From Deltaproteobacteria bacterium (GTDB lineage: Bacteria; Desulfobacterota_C; Deferrisomatia; Deferrisomatales; JACRMM01), in assembly GCA_016218905.1 (NCBI GenBank), contig JACRCS010000439.1, positions 1-24,281 on the forward strand: 24,281 nt of DNA, given 5' to 3'. Shown here one piece after another: positions 7,205-15,695 of this stretch. The position numbers and the translations under genes are program-made. The notes beneath the pieces were generated by a model. That model saw only the letters and a list, made by a program, of their open reading frames with translations, did no database searches and was not told the DNA's origin. Within the stretch, counting starts at the first letter, position 1. Every line of letters starts with the position of its first letter.

Positions 7205-8472
7205 TACACCCTCTTCGACTTCCGCTCGGACCGGGGGAGCGCGCCGTAGTCGATCACCTCCACGTCGGCCGTGACCATGACCTCGTCCTTGATGCGCCGG
7301 ACGACCTCGGCCGCGAGGCCGCTGTCGGCCGCCGGGTCGACGGAGGGCTCCCGCTCCACCCGCACGAGCATCCGGTCCTTCCCGCTCTCCTCCCGCTCCA
7401 GCACGACGTTGAACTCGCTGCCGACGCCGGGCACTCGGGAGAGGATCTTTTCGATGGTGCTCGGGTAGATGTTGACGGCCCGGAAGATGAACATGTCGTC
7501 GCTGCGGCCGAGGATCCGGTCGTGGCGCGGCAGGATCGACCCGCAGGCACAGCGGCCCGGGATCGCGCGGGTGAGGTCCCGGGTGCGGTACCGGACGAGG
7601 GGGGATCCCTCCTTGCGCAGGGTCGTGACCACCATCTCTCCCACCTCGCCCTCCCGCACCGGCTCGAGCGTCTCGGGGTCGAGGATCTCGAGAAGGTAGT
7701 AGTCGGCCCAGTAGTGGATGCCGGCGTGCCGGCTGCAGTCGATCCCCGCGCCGGGGCCGTAGAGCTCGGTCATGCCCGTGATGTCGTAGATATGCTCGAC
7801 CCCCAGGAGCTCCTTGATGCGCTGCCGCATGGCGTCGCTGCACCGCTCCGAGCCGAGGATCACGGTCCGCAGGCGCACCCGGTCCCGTAGGCCCCGGCGA
7901 GCCACCTCCTCGGCCGTGAGGAGCGCCATGCTCGCCGTACAGCAGATCACGGTCGGCTCCAGATCGGCGAGGAACTGGCACTGCATATCCAGGTTCCCGG
8001 GGCCGATCGGGATCGCGAGCGCTCCCGCGGCCTCACAGCCCGCCTGAAAGCTCACCCCGGCGGTCCAGAGGCCGTAGCCCACGCAGATCTGGACCCGGTC
8101 GTCGGGGCCCACTCCGGCCATTTGGTAGCAGCGGGCGAAGAAGTGGGTCCAGTCCTCCACGTCCTTGCGGGTGTAGCCGAGGATCTTCCGGACGCCCGTC
8201 GTGCCCGAGGAGGAGTGGATCCGCACGAGGTCCCGGAAGGGGACGCTCCGAAGCGGAAAGGGGTAGCCCTCCCGAAGGTCCGCCGCCGTGGTGAAGGGCA
8301 GCCGCCGAAGGTCGTCGAGGCTTCGGATCCGGTCGGGCGTCACGCCCGCCCCCTCGAAGCGCTCCCGGTAGAAGGGACTGCCCCCGTAGGCGTGGGCCAC
8401 GGTCCACTGGAGCCCCTCCAGCTGCACCCGGGCAAGCTCTTCTGGGGTCTTGAACTTGGGCATGAAGGTCAT
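7192..8472 (-). CDS. Phenylacetate-CoA ligase family (PaaK-type) acyl-CoA ligase, copy 1
   Basis: AMP-forming aryl-acid CoA ligase, 426 residues, normal PaaK length. It would activate an arylacetic or related acid with ATP and CoA. Visible: the phosphate-binding loop SSSGTTG (87-93), the adenylate-binding MTELYGPG segment, YRTRDL, the hinge GRSDDMFIFRAVNIYPS and the C-terminal A10 motif RSERKSKRV with Lys418, so the catalytic set is complete. A TTG two codons upstream is possible, but the ATG at 8470-8472 is chosen because AAGGG lies six bases before it. It is a tandem paralogue of the next gene upstream. In the proposed pathway it would be the indoleacetate-CoA ligase (IaaB-like); phenylacetate or another aryl acid remains possible. 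Confidence 0.92.
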   Translation of the reverse strand: MTFMPKFKTPEELARVQLEGLQWTVAHAYGGSPFYRERFEGAGVTPDRIRSLDDLRRLPFTTAADLREGYPFPLRSVPFRDLVRIHSSSGTTGVRKILGYTRKDVEDWTHFFARCYQMAGVGPDDRVQICVGYGLWTAGVSFQAGCEAAGALAIPIGPGNLDMQCQFLADLEPTVICCTASMALLTAEEVARRGLRDRVRLRTVILGSERCSDAMRQRIKELLGVEHIYDITGMTELYGPGAGIDCSRHAGIHYWADYYLLEILDPETLEPVREGEVGEMVVTTLRKEGSPLVRYRTRDLTRAIPGRCACGSILPRHDRILGRSDDMFIFRAVNIYPSTIEKILSRVPGVGSEFNVVLEREESGKDRMLVRVEREPSVDPAADSGLAAEVVRRIKDEVMVTADVEVIDYGALPRSERKSKRVYDNR

Positions 8473-8487
8473 GATCAACCCTTACGA

Positions 8488-8525
8488 GGTGGACGAGATG
8501 GACCACGGTGGACGAAATGGACTTT
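8488..8525. repeat. 19-bp direct repeat (GGTGGACGA..ATGGAC)
   Basis: Two near-identical 19-bp units, beginning at 8488 and 8507, built from GGTGGACGA followed by G/A, ATGGAC and a variable end. A short CTCAAC run follows (about 8532-8549). It fills the 80-bp gap between the two ligase genes. Confidence 0.75.
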
Positions 8526-8552
8526 CATCCGAACTCAACCTCAACCTCAGGC

Positions 8553-9884
8553 TTACCGTTTGTCGAACACTCTCCGCGCCGTCCGCTCCGAACGGGGCAG
8601 GGTCCCGAAGTCGACCACCGAGACCTCGGCGGAGACCAGGATCCGGGCCTTGACGCGATACTCGATCTCGGCCTCGATCCGCTCGTCCCGGCGCGGGTCG
8701 GCCGCGGGGTCGCGCTCCACCTGGATGCGCATCGTGTCCTTTCCGAACTTCCGCTCCAGGATGACCTGGTACTCGCTCGAGACGCCCTCCACTCCGGACA
8801 GGAGCGCTTCGAGCTGCCCCGGGTAGATGCTCACCGCCCGGAACATGAACATGTCGTCGTCGCGGCCGACGAGCCGGTCATGCCGCGGGTACGGGGAGCC
8901 GCACGCGCACGGCTCGGGCAAGAACCGAGTGAGATCGCGGGTGCGGTAGCGGATGAGCGGCACGGCCTCCTTCCGCAGCGTCGTTACGACCATCTCCCCG
9001 ATCTCCCCGTCCCGCACCGGCCGCAGCGTGTTGGGGTCGAGGAGCTCCAGGATGTAGGCGTCCGCCCAGTAGTGGAGCCCCTGGTGGGCCCGGCACTCCA
9101 TCCCCGTGCCCGCGCCGTAGAGCTCCGTCAGACCGCCGATGTCGTGGACGTGCTCGGCCCCCAGGCTCTCCTGGATCCGGCGGCGCATCGCGTCGCTGCA
9201 ACGCTCCGCCCCCTGGATGACGGTACGCACCTTGAGACGGTCCTTCAGGTGCCGGCGGCCCACCTCCTCTGCCAGGAGGAGCGCGCCGCTCGCGGTCGAG
9301 CAGATCACCGTCGGCTGCAGGTCTGTCAGGAGCTGGCACTGGAGGTCCATGTTGCTCGCGCCCACCGGGATGGCCATGGCGCCCACGGCTTCGCACGCCG
9401 CCTGGAAGCCGGCGCCCGCCGTCCAGAGGCCGAACCCGGCGGCGATGTGGACCCGATCGCCCCGGCCCACCTCGGCCATCCGGAGGCAGCGCGCGAAGTA
9501 ACCGGTCCAGTCGTCCAGGTCCCGCCGCGTGTAGGCGAGGATCTTTCGCCGGCCCGTGGTGCCTGAGGAGGAGTGGACGCGGACGATGTCGTCCAGCGGC
9601 ACCGCCACCAGGGGCAGCGGGTATCCTTCGGCCAGGTCAGAAGCCGAGGTCAGCGGAAGGCGCTGGAGGTCGTCGAGCGTGCGGACGGTCTCCGGGCCCA
9701 CCTTCGCCTCGTCGAGCCACGCCCGGTAGAACGGGCTCCCCTCGTACGCGTGGCGGACGGTCCACTGGAGGCCTTCGAGCTGGGCGCGCCGGAACTGCGC
9801 CTCCTCCTCACTCAGCGGCGCGGCCTTCCCCCGCCCGGGGGCGCGCCGCGGCTTCGCCGCCGCGGCAGAACCGTTGCGACTCAT
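8553..9884 (-). CDS. Phenylacetate-CoA ligase family (PaaK-type) protein, copy 2, A10 lysine missing
   Basis: Paralogue of the neighbouring ligase, 443 residues, with an extra Ala/Lys/Arg-rich N-terminal stretch of about 25 residues. It keeps the phosphate loop SSSGTTG (105-111), the TELYGAG segment, YRTRDL and GRDDDMFMFRAVSIYPG. The C-terminal A10 motif reads RSERTARRV, with Thr435 where PaaK enzymes have the lysine needed for adenylation. It may therefore be poor at forming an acyl-adenylate, or act on another substrate or partner. The ATG at 9882-9884 overlaps the TGA of hyuB (ATGA), so its synthesis is tied to HyuAB. That coupling suggests it handles the HyuAB product; this is inference. 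Confidence 0.88.
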   Translation of the reverse strand: MSRNGSAAAAKPRRAPGRGKAAPLSEEEAQFRRAQLEGLQWTVRHAYEGSPFYRAWLDEAKVGPETVRTLDDLQRLPLTSASDLAEGYPLPLVAVPLDDIVRVHSSSGTTGRRKILAYTRRDLDDWTGYFARCLRMAEVGRGDRVHIAAGFGLWTAGAGFQAACEAVGAMAIPVGASNMDLQCQLLTDLQPTVICSTASGALLLAEEVGRRHLKDRLKVRTVIQGAERCSDAMRRRIQESLGAEHVHDIGGLTELYGAGTGMECRAHQGLHYWADAYILELLDPNTLRPVRDGEIGEMVVTTLRKEAVPLIRYRTRDLTRFLPEPCACGSPYPRHDRLVGRDDDMFMFRAVSIYPGQLEALLSGVEGVSSEYQVILERKFGKDTMRIQVERDPAADPRRDERIEAEIEYRVKARILVSAEVSVVDFGTLPRSERTARRVFDKR

Positions 9885-11548
9885 GCCCGGCGCTGCCTCG
9901 CGGTCTCGCCTTCGTCGACGGCCCAGGTCGCCGGGTCGATGACGACGCCGTAGTCCTCCCGGGCCTTCTCCAGGGAGAGGACGCCGTTTCGGACGTCCCG
10001 GAGCACCTTGTCGGCGCCGCGCTTCCTCGGGTCGCCCCAGCCGCCGCCGCCCCCCGCCTGCTGGAAGTAGAGCGTCCCCGCCGGCACGTTCGGGACCAGG
10101 TCCTTGGTCGTGCAGAGGTAGTCCTGGCCGTCCGGGTAGCGCAGGCGGATCACGTTGAGGGTACCGTCGATACCGCCGAGCGCGCCCCGCGCGGGCTCCA
10201 CATCGCCGTCGCCGAACGTGACCAGCCTCACCGCCTCGCCTGCGATCCGGAACTCGGTCTCCACGCCGAGGCCACCCCGCCACTGCCCTGCCCCTGCGGA
10301 ATCGCACCAGTACTCGTGCTTCAGGAGGAGGTGGGGCGTCTGCTGCTCGAAGATCTCGTAGTCCTGGTCGAGCACGCCGCCGGAGGCGTCGATCATCCCG
10401 ATGTGGTCGTACCCGTCGGCGCCCCGGATGGCGCCCGACCCGCCTTTCATCCCCATGAAGCCGATGTCGACGAAGGGCTCGCCGCCCTTGCGGGGGTCCT
10501 TGCCCGTCGTGAGGCTGCAGAGGAGCTCGCCCCACTCGGCCGTGACCCGATCCGGGATCACCGGCGCCAGCGCCCGCATGATGGCGTCGGCGTTGTTGGG
10601 ACAGAGGTGGTTTCCATAGGTCGTCGCCGCCGGATACGCGGCGTTGAGGATCGTGCCTTGCGGGATCGTGAGTTTCACGGGCCGCACCATCCCCTCGTTG
10701 TGGGGCATGTACGGATTCACCATCTGGAGAAAGGTGAGGATGGTGGCCGAGGCGCTCGAGGTGAACGTGCCGTTCACGAACCCGGGCGTCTGGGCGTCCG
10801 TCCCGGTGTAGTCGAAGTGGATATCGCCGCCCTCCACCGTGACGGTGACCCGGATGTCGTACACCGACCCCGGATTCTTGCCGTCGTAGTACGCCTTCGA
10901 CTCACCCCTGTACACGCCGTCGGGAATCGCGCGGATCTCCTGGCGCATCATCTTCTCGGTGGCGTCGAAGAGGTACTCCTTGTGGGCCTCGAAGACTTCC
11001 CGGCCGTAGCGCTCGAGGATCCGGAGCACGCCCCGCTCGCCGACCACGCAGGAACCGATCTCGGCCCGCATGTCCTCCTCGACGATGTCGAGCCGGATGT
11101 TGGCAAAGACGAAGTCCCAGACGTCCTTTCGGATCTTTCCCTTTTCGATGACCTTGAGGGGAGGGATGCGGAGCGCCTCCTGCCACACCTCGGTAGCCTG
11201 GGGGTTGTAGCCCCCCTGGACCGCGCCGCCGATGTCGGCCTGGTGGCCCTTGCAGGCGGCCCAGGCGGCGAGCTTCCCCTCGAAGAAGATGGGCTTGTAC
11301 ACGGCGACGTCGTTGTTCTGGTTGCCCATGCTGAAGACGTCGTTGTGGAAGATGACGTCGCCCGGGTGGAGGTCGTCTCCGAAGTACTTGAGGATGTACT
11401 TGCACACCGGCGCCAGGCTGAAGGCCAGGATCGGAAGGTTCTCCGTCTGCTCCAGCATGTTGCCTTCGGCGTCGTAGAGCCCGGTCACGAAGTCTTTCGC
11501 CTCGCAGAGGATCGGGGACCGGGTGGTCCGCGTCATCGCGATGCTCAT
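9881..11548 (-). CDS. Hydantoinase B/oxoprolinase family subunit (HyuB), 5' end disturbed
   Basis: Subunit of an ATP-dependent amidohydrolase/carboxylase of the hydantoinase-oxoprolinase-acetone carboxylase family; 555 residues from the first ATG. Typical segments are VIFHNDVFSMGNQNNDVAV, KGHQADIGG, FDYTGTDAQTPGFVNG and the glycine run QQAGGGGGWGDP near the C-terminus. The ATG at 11546-11548 begins inside the conserved N-terminal region. The same frame continues upstream for about 35 residues with good family character (for example ILQRRLKSITEEM), but no ATG, GTG or TTG is found before it runs into a REP-like repeat pair at 11652-11740. The true start is therefore uncertain or damaged. It follows hyuA after 216 bp and overlaps the ligase downstream. 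In the proposed pathway, HyuAB opens the 2-oxoindole lactam. Confidence 0.88.
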   Translation of the reverse strand: MSIAMTRTTRSPILCEAKDFVTGLYDAEGNMLEQTENLPILAFSLAPVCKYILKYFGDDLHPGDVIFHNDVFSMGNQNNDVAVYKPIFFEGKLAAWAACKGHQADIGGAVQGGYNPQATEVWQEALRIPPLKVIEKGKIRKDVWDFVFANIRLDIVEEDMRAEIGSCVVGERGVLRILERYGREVFEAHKEYLFDATEKMMRQEIRAIPDGVYRGESKAYYDGKNPGSVYDIRVTVTVEGGDIHFDYTGTDAQTPGFVNGTFTSSASATILTFLQMVNPYMPHNEGMVRPVKLTIPQGTILNAAYPAATTYGNHLCPNNADAIMRALAPVIPDRVTAEWGELLCSLTTGKDPRKGGEPFVDIGFMGMKGGSGAIRGADGYDHIGMIDASGGVLDQDYEIFEQQTPHLLLKHEYWCDSAGAGQWRGGLGVETEFRIAGEAVRLVTFGDGDVEPARGALGGIDGTLNVIRLRYPDGQDYLCTTKDLVPNVPAGTLYFQQAGGGGGWGDPRKRGADKVLRDVRNGVLSLEKAREDYGVVIDPATWAVDEGETARQRRA

Positions 11549-11651
11549 CTCCTCCGTGATGCTCTTCAGGCGCCGCTGGAGGATGGAGACGAGGACCTTG
11601 TCGATTGCGATCTCAGGCCTGAGTAGCTCCTCCGAGGCGATCCTGTAAGTT

Positions 11652-11740
11652 CCCCCTCCCCGTGCGGGAGGGGGTCAGGGGGAGGGGTGCTCCGGCAGGG
11701 CCGCCCCACCACCCCAGCCCTCCCCCGCAAGGGGGGAGGG
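11652..11740. repeat. Pair of REP-like GC-rich hairpins
   Basis: Two inverted repeats, each with 9-bp arms and a 5-base loop: CCCCCTCCC/GGGAGGGGG (11652-11660 and 11666-11674, loop CGTGC) and CCCTCCCCC/GGGGGAGGG (11718-11726 and 11732-11740, loop GCAAG). They are built like paired REP/BIME elements. They fill the hyuA-hyuB gap and adjoin the disturbed 5' end of hyuB. Confidence 0.85.
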
Positions 11741-11764
11741 AGCCGAGGACGATATTCCGTGCGC

Positions 11765-13867
11765 TCAACCCAGCACCCTCTTCAGCACCTCGGGCTCCCG
11801 CTCCGGCACGTAGAGGGTGTAGGTCCCGAACTTGTCCACGATGACCTTGAACTCGGGGCTGACGAAGGTGGTGGTGTTCACCTGCTCGATGATCGCCGGT
11901 CCCTCGATCCGGTTGCCGAAGCGCAGCTCCATGCCGTCGAAGACGTCGACGTCGGTGAACCGCTTCTGGCTCGGCACGTACGCGCGGCGCTTGCGCTTGA
12001 ACGCCGGGGTGGGGTCCTCACCCGCGCACTCCTCGGGGGTGAGGCTCGGCTTCTCCGTGTCGCCGACGGCCGTGAGGCGCATGTTGATGAGCTCCACGGG
12101 CGTGCCCTTGTCCTCCAGAGAGTAGCCGTAGAGGGCGTCGTGCTGGGGGTGGAACTTCTTCGCCAGGACGGCCGGATCGGCCGCCACGGCCTCCTCCCAC
12201 GTGATCTCCACGCCCACCTCGTGGTACTGGCGCACGTAGCGGAGGTCGAGGGTGAGGTGATAGGTGACCCGGTCCGCCGGAATGCCCTCCACGCCGAGGA
12301 TCCGCTCACCCTCTTCCCGCATCTCCCGGAAGAGCGCCCGGAACCGCTCCCGGTCCATCTGGTCGAGGCGCGTGGGGTAGGTCTTGACGTAATCGTGCTT
12401 GAGGTCGGACCGGAGCATCCCAGCCGCGCAGAAGATCGAGGACTCGCGCGGGATGAGGATCACCGGGATGCCGAGCTCCAGGGCGATGGGGCACGCGTGG
12501 TTGGGTCCCGCGCCGCCCGCCGTGACGAGCGGAAAGTCCCGGGGATCGTAGCCGTTGTTCACCGCGATCTCGCGGACCGCCGCCGCCATGGAGACGTTGA
12601 TCACGTCGTACATGCCCGCCGCCGCCTCCTCGGCGCTCATGCCCAGGGACTTGCCGATCTTCTCCTCGATGGCGGCCCGCGCCGCTTCCAGGTCGAGCTT
12701 GAGGCGCCCGCCGGCGAAGAAGTCCGCGTCCAGGTAGCCCAGGACGAGGTCGGCGTCGGAGCACGTGGGGAGCTTCCCGCCGCGGCCGTAGCACGCCGGG
12801 CCCGGATCCGCGCCCGCGCTCTGGGGACCCATCCGCAGGAGGCCGCCCTCGTCGATCCAGCCGATGGAGCCGCCGCCGGCGCCGATCGTGACGACGTTGA
12901 GCATCGGGAGGCTGATCCGGAGCCGGCTGATGTCCCCCTCGGTCGTCGTCAGGGGGCGGCCGTCCTTCACCAGGGCGACGTCGAAGCTCGTGCCCCCCAT
13001 GTCGCAAGTGATGCAGTCCGCGTAGCCCTGCCCCTCGGAGAACGCGAGCCCCGCCACCGGGCCGCCCGCGGGGCCGGAGAGGAGCGTCATGGCGGGGCGG
13101 GCCTCGGCCACTTCGGGCGAGATGACCCCGCCGTTGGAGGCCATGATGAGGAGGACGCCCTGGTACTGGAGGTCCTGGAGCTTCCGGATGAGGTTCGTCA
13201 GGTACCGCCGGAGCACCGGCCCGACGTACGCATTCAGCGCGGTGGTGGAGACCCGGTCGTAGAATCGGATGGCCGGCACGATCTCGGTAGACACGGAGAC
13301 GAAGGCCTCGGGCAGCGCCTTTCGGACGAGCTCCGCGGCGCGCTCCTCGTGGGCCGGGTTGGCGAAGGAGTTCATGAAGCAGAGCGCGATCGCCTCGACG
13401 CCCTCGCGGGCGAAGGTGTCGATCCCCCGCCGCACCGACTCTTCGTCGAGGGGCGTCACCACGTCGCCCCGGTAGTCGAGCCGCTCGTCGACGGGGAGCC
13501 GGAGGTAGCGCTCCACCACCGGCCGGGCATTCGGGTACCGGTTATTGTACTGCTCTTCCCGGATGCCCCGCCGCATTTCCAGGGCGTCGCGTACCCCCCG
13601 CGTCGTCAGGAGGCCCGTCTTCGCGCCGTTGTAAGTGAGCGTGGCGTTCGTGGTGACCGTCGTCCCGTGGACGATCGTCGTCACCTCCTTCAGGAACTGC
13701 TCCGTCGACAGGCCCCGGTCCCGCGCCATCTCATCCATTCCCTGGATCGTGGCGATGGACGGATCCTTGGGCGTCGAGAGCACCTTGTAGATGCTGCTCG
13801 TCCCGTCCTCGTGGGTGAGGAGGAAGTCAGTGAAGGTCCCTCCGACGTCGATGCCGATTTTGTACAT
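11765..13867 (-). CDS. Hydantoinase A/oxoprolinase family subunit (HyuA)
   Basis: ATP-binding partner of HyuB, 700 residues, full length. Visible: the N-terminal ASKHA-type phosphate loop IGIDVGGTFTDF (4-15), the Hydant_A_N domain with VHGTTVTTNA, the central Hydantoinase_A domain with SGPAGG and DMGGTSFDVALV, the GAGGGSIGWID and AGGAGPNHACPIA segments, and the C-terminal Hydant_A_C domain. Known members use ATP to hydrolyse lactams such as hydantoins and 5-oxoproline, or to carboxylate ketones (acetone and acetophenone carboxylases). No acetone carboxylase gamma subunit is present. The ATG at 13865-13867 is preceded by GAGGG at good spacing. Context with a Mo hydroxylase and a B12 mutase points to lactam opening as in the indoleacetate pathway; that is inference. 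Confidence 0.93.
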   Translation of the reverse strand: MYKIGIDVGGTFTDFLLTHEDGTSSIYKVLSTPKDPSIATIQGMDEMARDRGLSTEQFLKEVTTIVHGTTVTTNATLTYNGAKTGLLTTRGVRDALEMRRGIREEQYNNRYPNARPVVERYLRLPVDERLDYRGDVVTPLDEESVRRGIDTFAREGVEAIALCFMNSFANPAHEERAAELVRKALPEAFVSVSTEIVPAIRFYDRVSTTALNAYVGPVLRRYLTNLIRKLQDLQYQGVLLIMASNGGVISPEVAEARPAMTLLSGPAGGPVAGLAFSEGQGYADCITCDMGGTSFDVALVKDGRPLTTTEGDISRLRISLPMLNVVTIGAGGGSIGWIDEGGLLRMGPQSAGADPGPACYGRGGKLPTCSDADLVLGYLDADFFAGGRLKLDLEAARAAIEEKIGKSLGMSAEEAAAGMYDVINVSMAAAVREIAVNNGYDPRDFPLVTAGGAGPNHACPIALELGIPVILIPRESSIFCAAGMLRSDLKHDYVKTYPTRLDQMDRERFRALFREMREEGERILGVEGIPADRVTYHLTLDLRYVRQYHEVGVEITWEEAVAADPAVLAKKFHPQHDALYGYSLEDKGTPVELINMRLTAVGDTEKPSLTPEECAGEDPTPAFKRKRRAYVPSQKRFTDVDVFDGMELRFGNRIEGPAIIEQVNTTTFVSPEFKVIVDKFGTYTLYVPEREPEVLKRVLG

Positions 13868-13917
13868 TTGTCCCTCGCTGACTAGCGGACATGTGAGTTA
13901 TGGAAATATGGGACTTT

Positions 13918-13958
13918 GGAGTTATAGGTCCCATAAGTCCTATAGGCCCTATAACTCC
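13918..13958. repeat. Inverted repeat with CCTATAGG-like units
   Basis: Perfect 11-bp arms GGAGTTATAGG (13918-13928) and CCTATAACTCC (13948-13958) around a 19-base spacer that itself contains CCTATAGG. It lies between the mutase gene and hyuA. There is no T-run, so termination is not assured. Confidence 0.85.
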
Positions 13959-13972
13959 GATCGTTTCAAAAC

Positions 13973-15601
13973 CTAGAAAATCCGCGGCTCTTTGAACTCA
14001 CCGAACACGTTCCGAAAAACGTCCGCCATCTCGCCCACCGTCGCGTAGGCCCGGCAGCACTCGACGAGGTAGGGCATGACGTTCTTCCCCTCACGGCTCG
14101 CGAGCTCGAGCGCCCGGAGCGTCGCCGCCGCTCCGCGGGCATCGCGGGTCCGGCGCAGTTCCTCGAGATCGCGGATCTTCTCGTCGGCCCAACGCTCGTC
14201 GTACTCATGAAGGTCGACCTCGTGGTCGGACTCGGTGACGTACTTGTTCACGCCCACCTTGACGAGCTCTCCGCGCTGCAGGGCCGCCTCGAACTCGAAG
14301 GCCTGCCGGGCGACCTTGCGCTGGACGTAGCCGTCCTTGACGCAGGCGAGCATGCCGCCGCGCTTCTCGATGTCCTCCATCTCCTCCCGGATCTTCTCCT
14401 CCATCTCCTTCGTGAGGGTCTCGATGAAGTACGAGCCGGCCAAGGGATCGACCGTGTCGCGCAGGCCCACTTCCTCCATGAGGATCTGGCAGGTGCGCAG
14501 CGAGAGGAGCGCCGAACGGGGCGTCGGGATCGTGTACGCCTCGTCGAAGGAGCAGAGTGCCGTCGTCTGCGCGCCGGAGAGCGCGGCGGCCAGCGCGAAG
14601 TAGGCGCCGCGGATGATGTTGTTCTCGGGCTCGGCCTTGGTGAGTCCCGAGCCGCCGCCGGCGAAGAGGCCGCGCAGAAGGAGGTTCTTGGGGTTCTTGA
14701 CCCCGTACCGCTCCTTCAGGTTCTCGGCCCAGATCTTCCGGCCGGCGCGGAACTTCGCCACCTGTTCCCAGAGGTTCCCGAAGATATTCAGGTTGAAGCT
14801 GAACCGGCCCACGAACTGGTCCGGCTCGTAGCCCCGCCGCACCACCTCGTCGATGTACGCGTTGGCGATCATGAACGCGTAGGCCATCTCCTGTGCCGGC
14901 GTGGCACCGGACTCCCGGATGTGGTAGCCGCAGATGCTCACGGGGTTCGTCTTCGGCATGGCCGTGATCGAGTACTCGATCGTGTCGCCGATGAGCTTCA
15001 CCGCCGGGTCGAGGGCGTAGATCCACGCGCCCCGGCCGATGACCTCCTTCAGGATGTCGTTCTGGGGCGTGGCGGAAATCTTCTCCCGGTCGAACCCGAG
15101 CTTCTCGCCGACGGCCTGGTACATGGCGAGCATGATCGAGGCGACGGCGTTGATGGTCAGCCCCGCGCCCACCTTGTGGAGGTCGACGCCGGCGAAGGCG
15201 ATCTCGAAGTCGCGCAGGCTGTCGACCGCCATGCCGACCCGGCCCACCTCACCCTCCGCCATGGGATGATCGGAGTCGAGGCCCATCTGGGTCGGGAGGT
15301 CGAACGCGACGTTGAGCCCCGTCTGGCCGTGGGAGATCATGAGCTTGAAGCGCTCGTTCGTCTCTCTGGGCGTGCCGAAGCCGGTGTACTGGCGCGTCGT
15401 CCACTCACGCGAGCGGTAGCCCTCCGCGAAGATGTTCCGGGTGAAGGGAAACTCTCCGGGCTCGCCGAGGTCCCTCGAGTAGTCGAACCCGATCGCCTCC
15501 AGGTCGTCCGGCCCGTACTTCCCCTTCACCGAAATTCCGGAGGAGAGGATGACCTCTTTGATCTGGCCCTTTTCATCTTTGATGTAGCGCGCGACGTCCA
15601 T
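13973..15601 (-). CDS. Methylmalonyl-CoA mutase-family catalytic (alpha) subunit, candidate arylsuccinyl-CoA mutase
   Basis: Coenzyme-B12-dependent carbon-skeleton mutase, TIM-barrel subunit only, 542 residues; the B12-binding domain is a separate protein encoded upstream. It keeps Tyr72 (TRQYTGF) and Arg190 (IGRGAW), which match the carboxylate-binding Tyr/Arg of methylmalonyl-CoA mutase, plus the GYH pair Tyr226-His227. It does not match isobutyryl-CoA or 2-hydroxyisobutyryl-CoA mutase at those sites. Several pocket segments differ from ordinary methylmalonyl-CoA mutase: ALDPA (196-200) for PPEPS, RGLFAGGGSGLT (310-321) for the usual RxHxQTxG stretch, and ALCSFDEA (348-355) for HTNSxDEA. 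A roomier pocket fits (2-aminophenyl)succinyl-CoA to benzylmalonyl-CoA rearrangement (IaaGH-like), an inference. GAGGTG precedes the ATG at 15599-15601. Confidence 0.9.
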   Translation of the reverse strand: MDVARYIKDEKGQIKEVILSSGISVKGKYGPDDLEAIGFDYSRDLGEPGEFPFTRNIFAEGYRSREWTTRQYTGFGTPRETNERFKLMISHGQTGLNVAFDLPTQMGLDSDHPMAEGEVGRVGMAVDSLRDFEIAFAGVDLHKVGAGLTINAVASIMLAMYQAVGEKLGFDREKISATPQNDILKEVIGRGAWIYALDPAVKLIGDTIEYSITAMPKTNPVSICGYHIRESGATPAQEMAYAFMIANAYIDEVVRRGYEPDQFVGRFSFNLNIFGNLWEQVAKFRAGRKIWAENLKERYGVKNPKNLLLRGLFAGGGSGLTKAEPENNIIRGAYFALAAALSGAQTTALCSFDEAYTIPTPRSALLSLRTCQILMEEVGLRDTVDPLAGSYFIETLTKEMEEKIREEMEDIEKRGGMLACVKDGYVQRKVARQAFEFEAALQRGELVKVGVNKYVTESDHEVDLHEYDERWADEKIRDLEELRRTRDARGAAATLRALELASREGKNVMPYLVECCRAYATVGEMADVFRNVFGEFKEPRIF

Positions 15602-15611
15602 GATGCACCTC

Positions 15612-15695
15612 AGCAGTTAGCGATTAGCAATTAGCTATTAGGAGTTAAGGCCCGAAAAATCGAGCTCCTAACGGCTAACAGCTAACTGCTAACAG
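15612..15695. repeat. Inverted TTAGC heptamer repeats
   Basis: Left arm (about 15612-15647) has units such as GTTAGCG, ATTAGCA, ATTAGCT, ATTAGGA. Right arm (about 15666-15695) is the same family in reverse complement (CTCCTAAC, GGCTAAC, AGCTAAC, TGCTAAC). The two arms can pair into a long imperfect hairpin. The right arm runs into the 3' end of the B12-binding subunit gene and supplies its stop codon. Confidence 0.88.

Noticed and set aside
11765..13867. Acetone or acetophenone carboxylase
   Set aside because: HyuAB similarity allows it, but no small gamma subunit (AcxC-like) and no extra Apc subunits are present, and a Mo hydroxylase plus B12 mutase fit lactam opening better. Not excluded.
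13918..13958. Rho-independent terminator between the mutase and hyuA genes
   Set aside because: A good inverted repeat, but without a following T-run on the transcribed strand; the same holds for the hairpins at 7149, 11652 and 19704.
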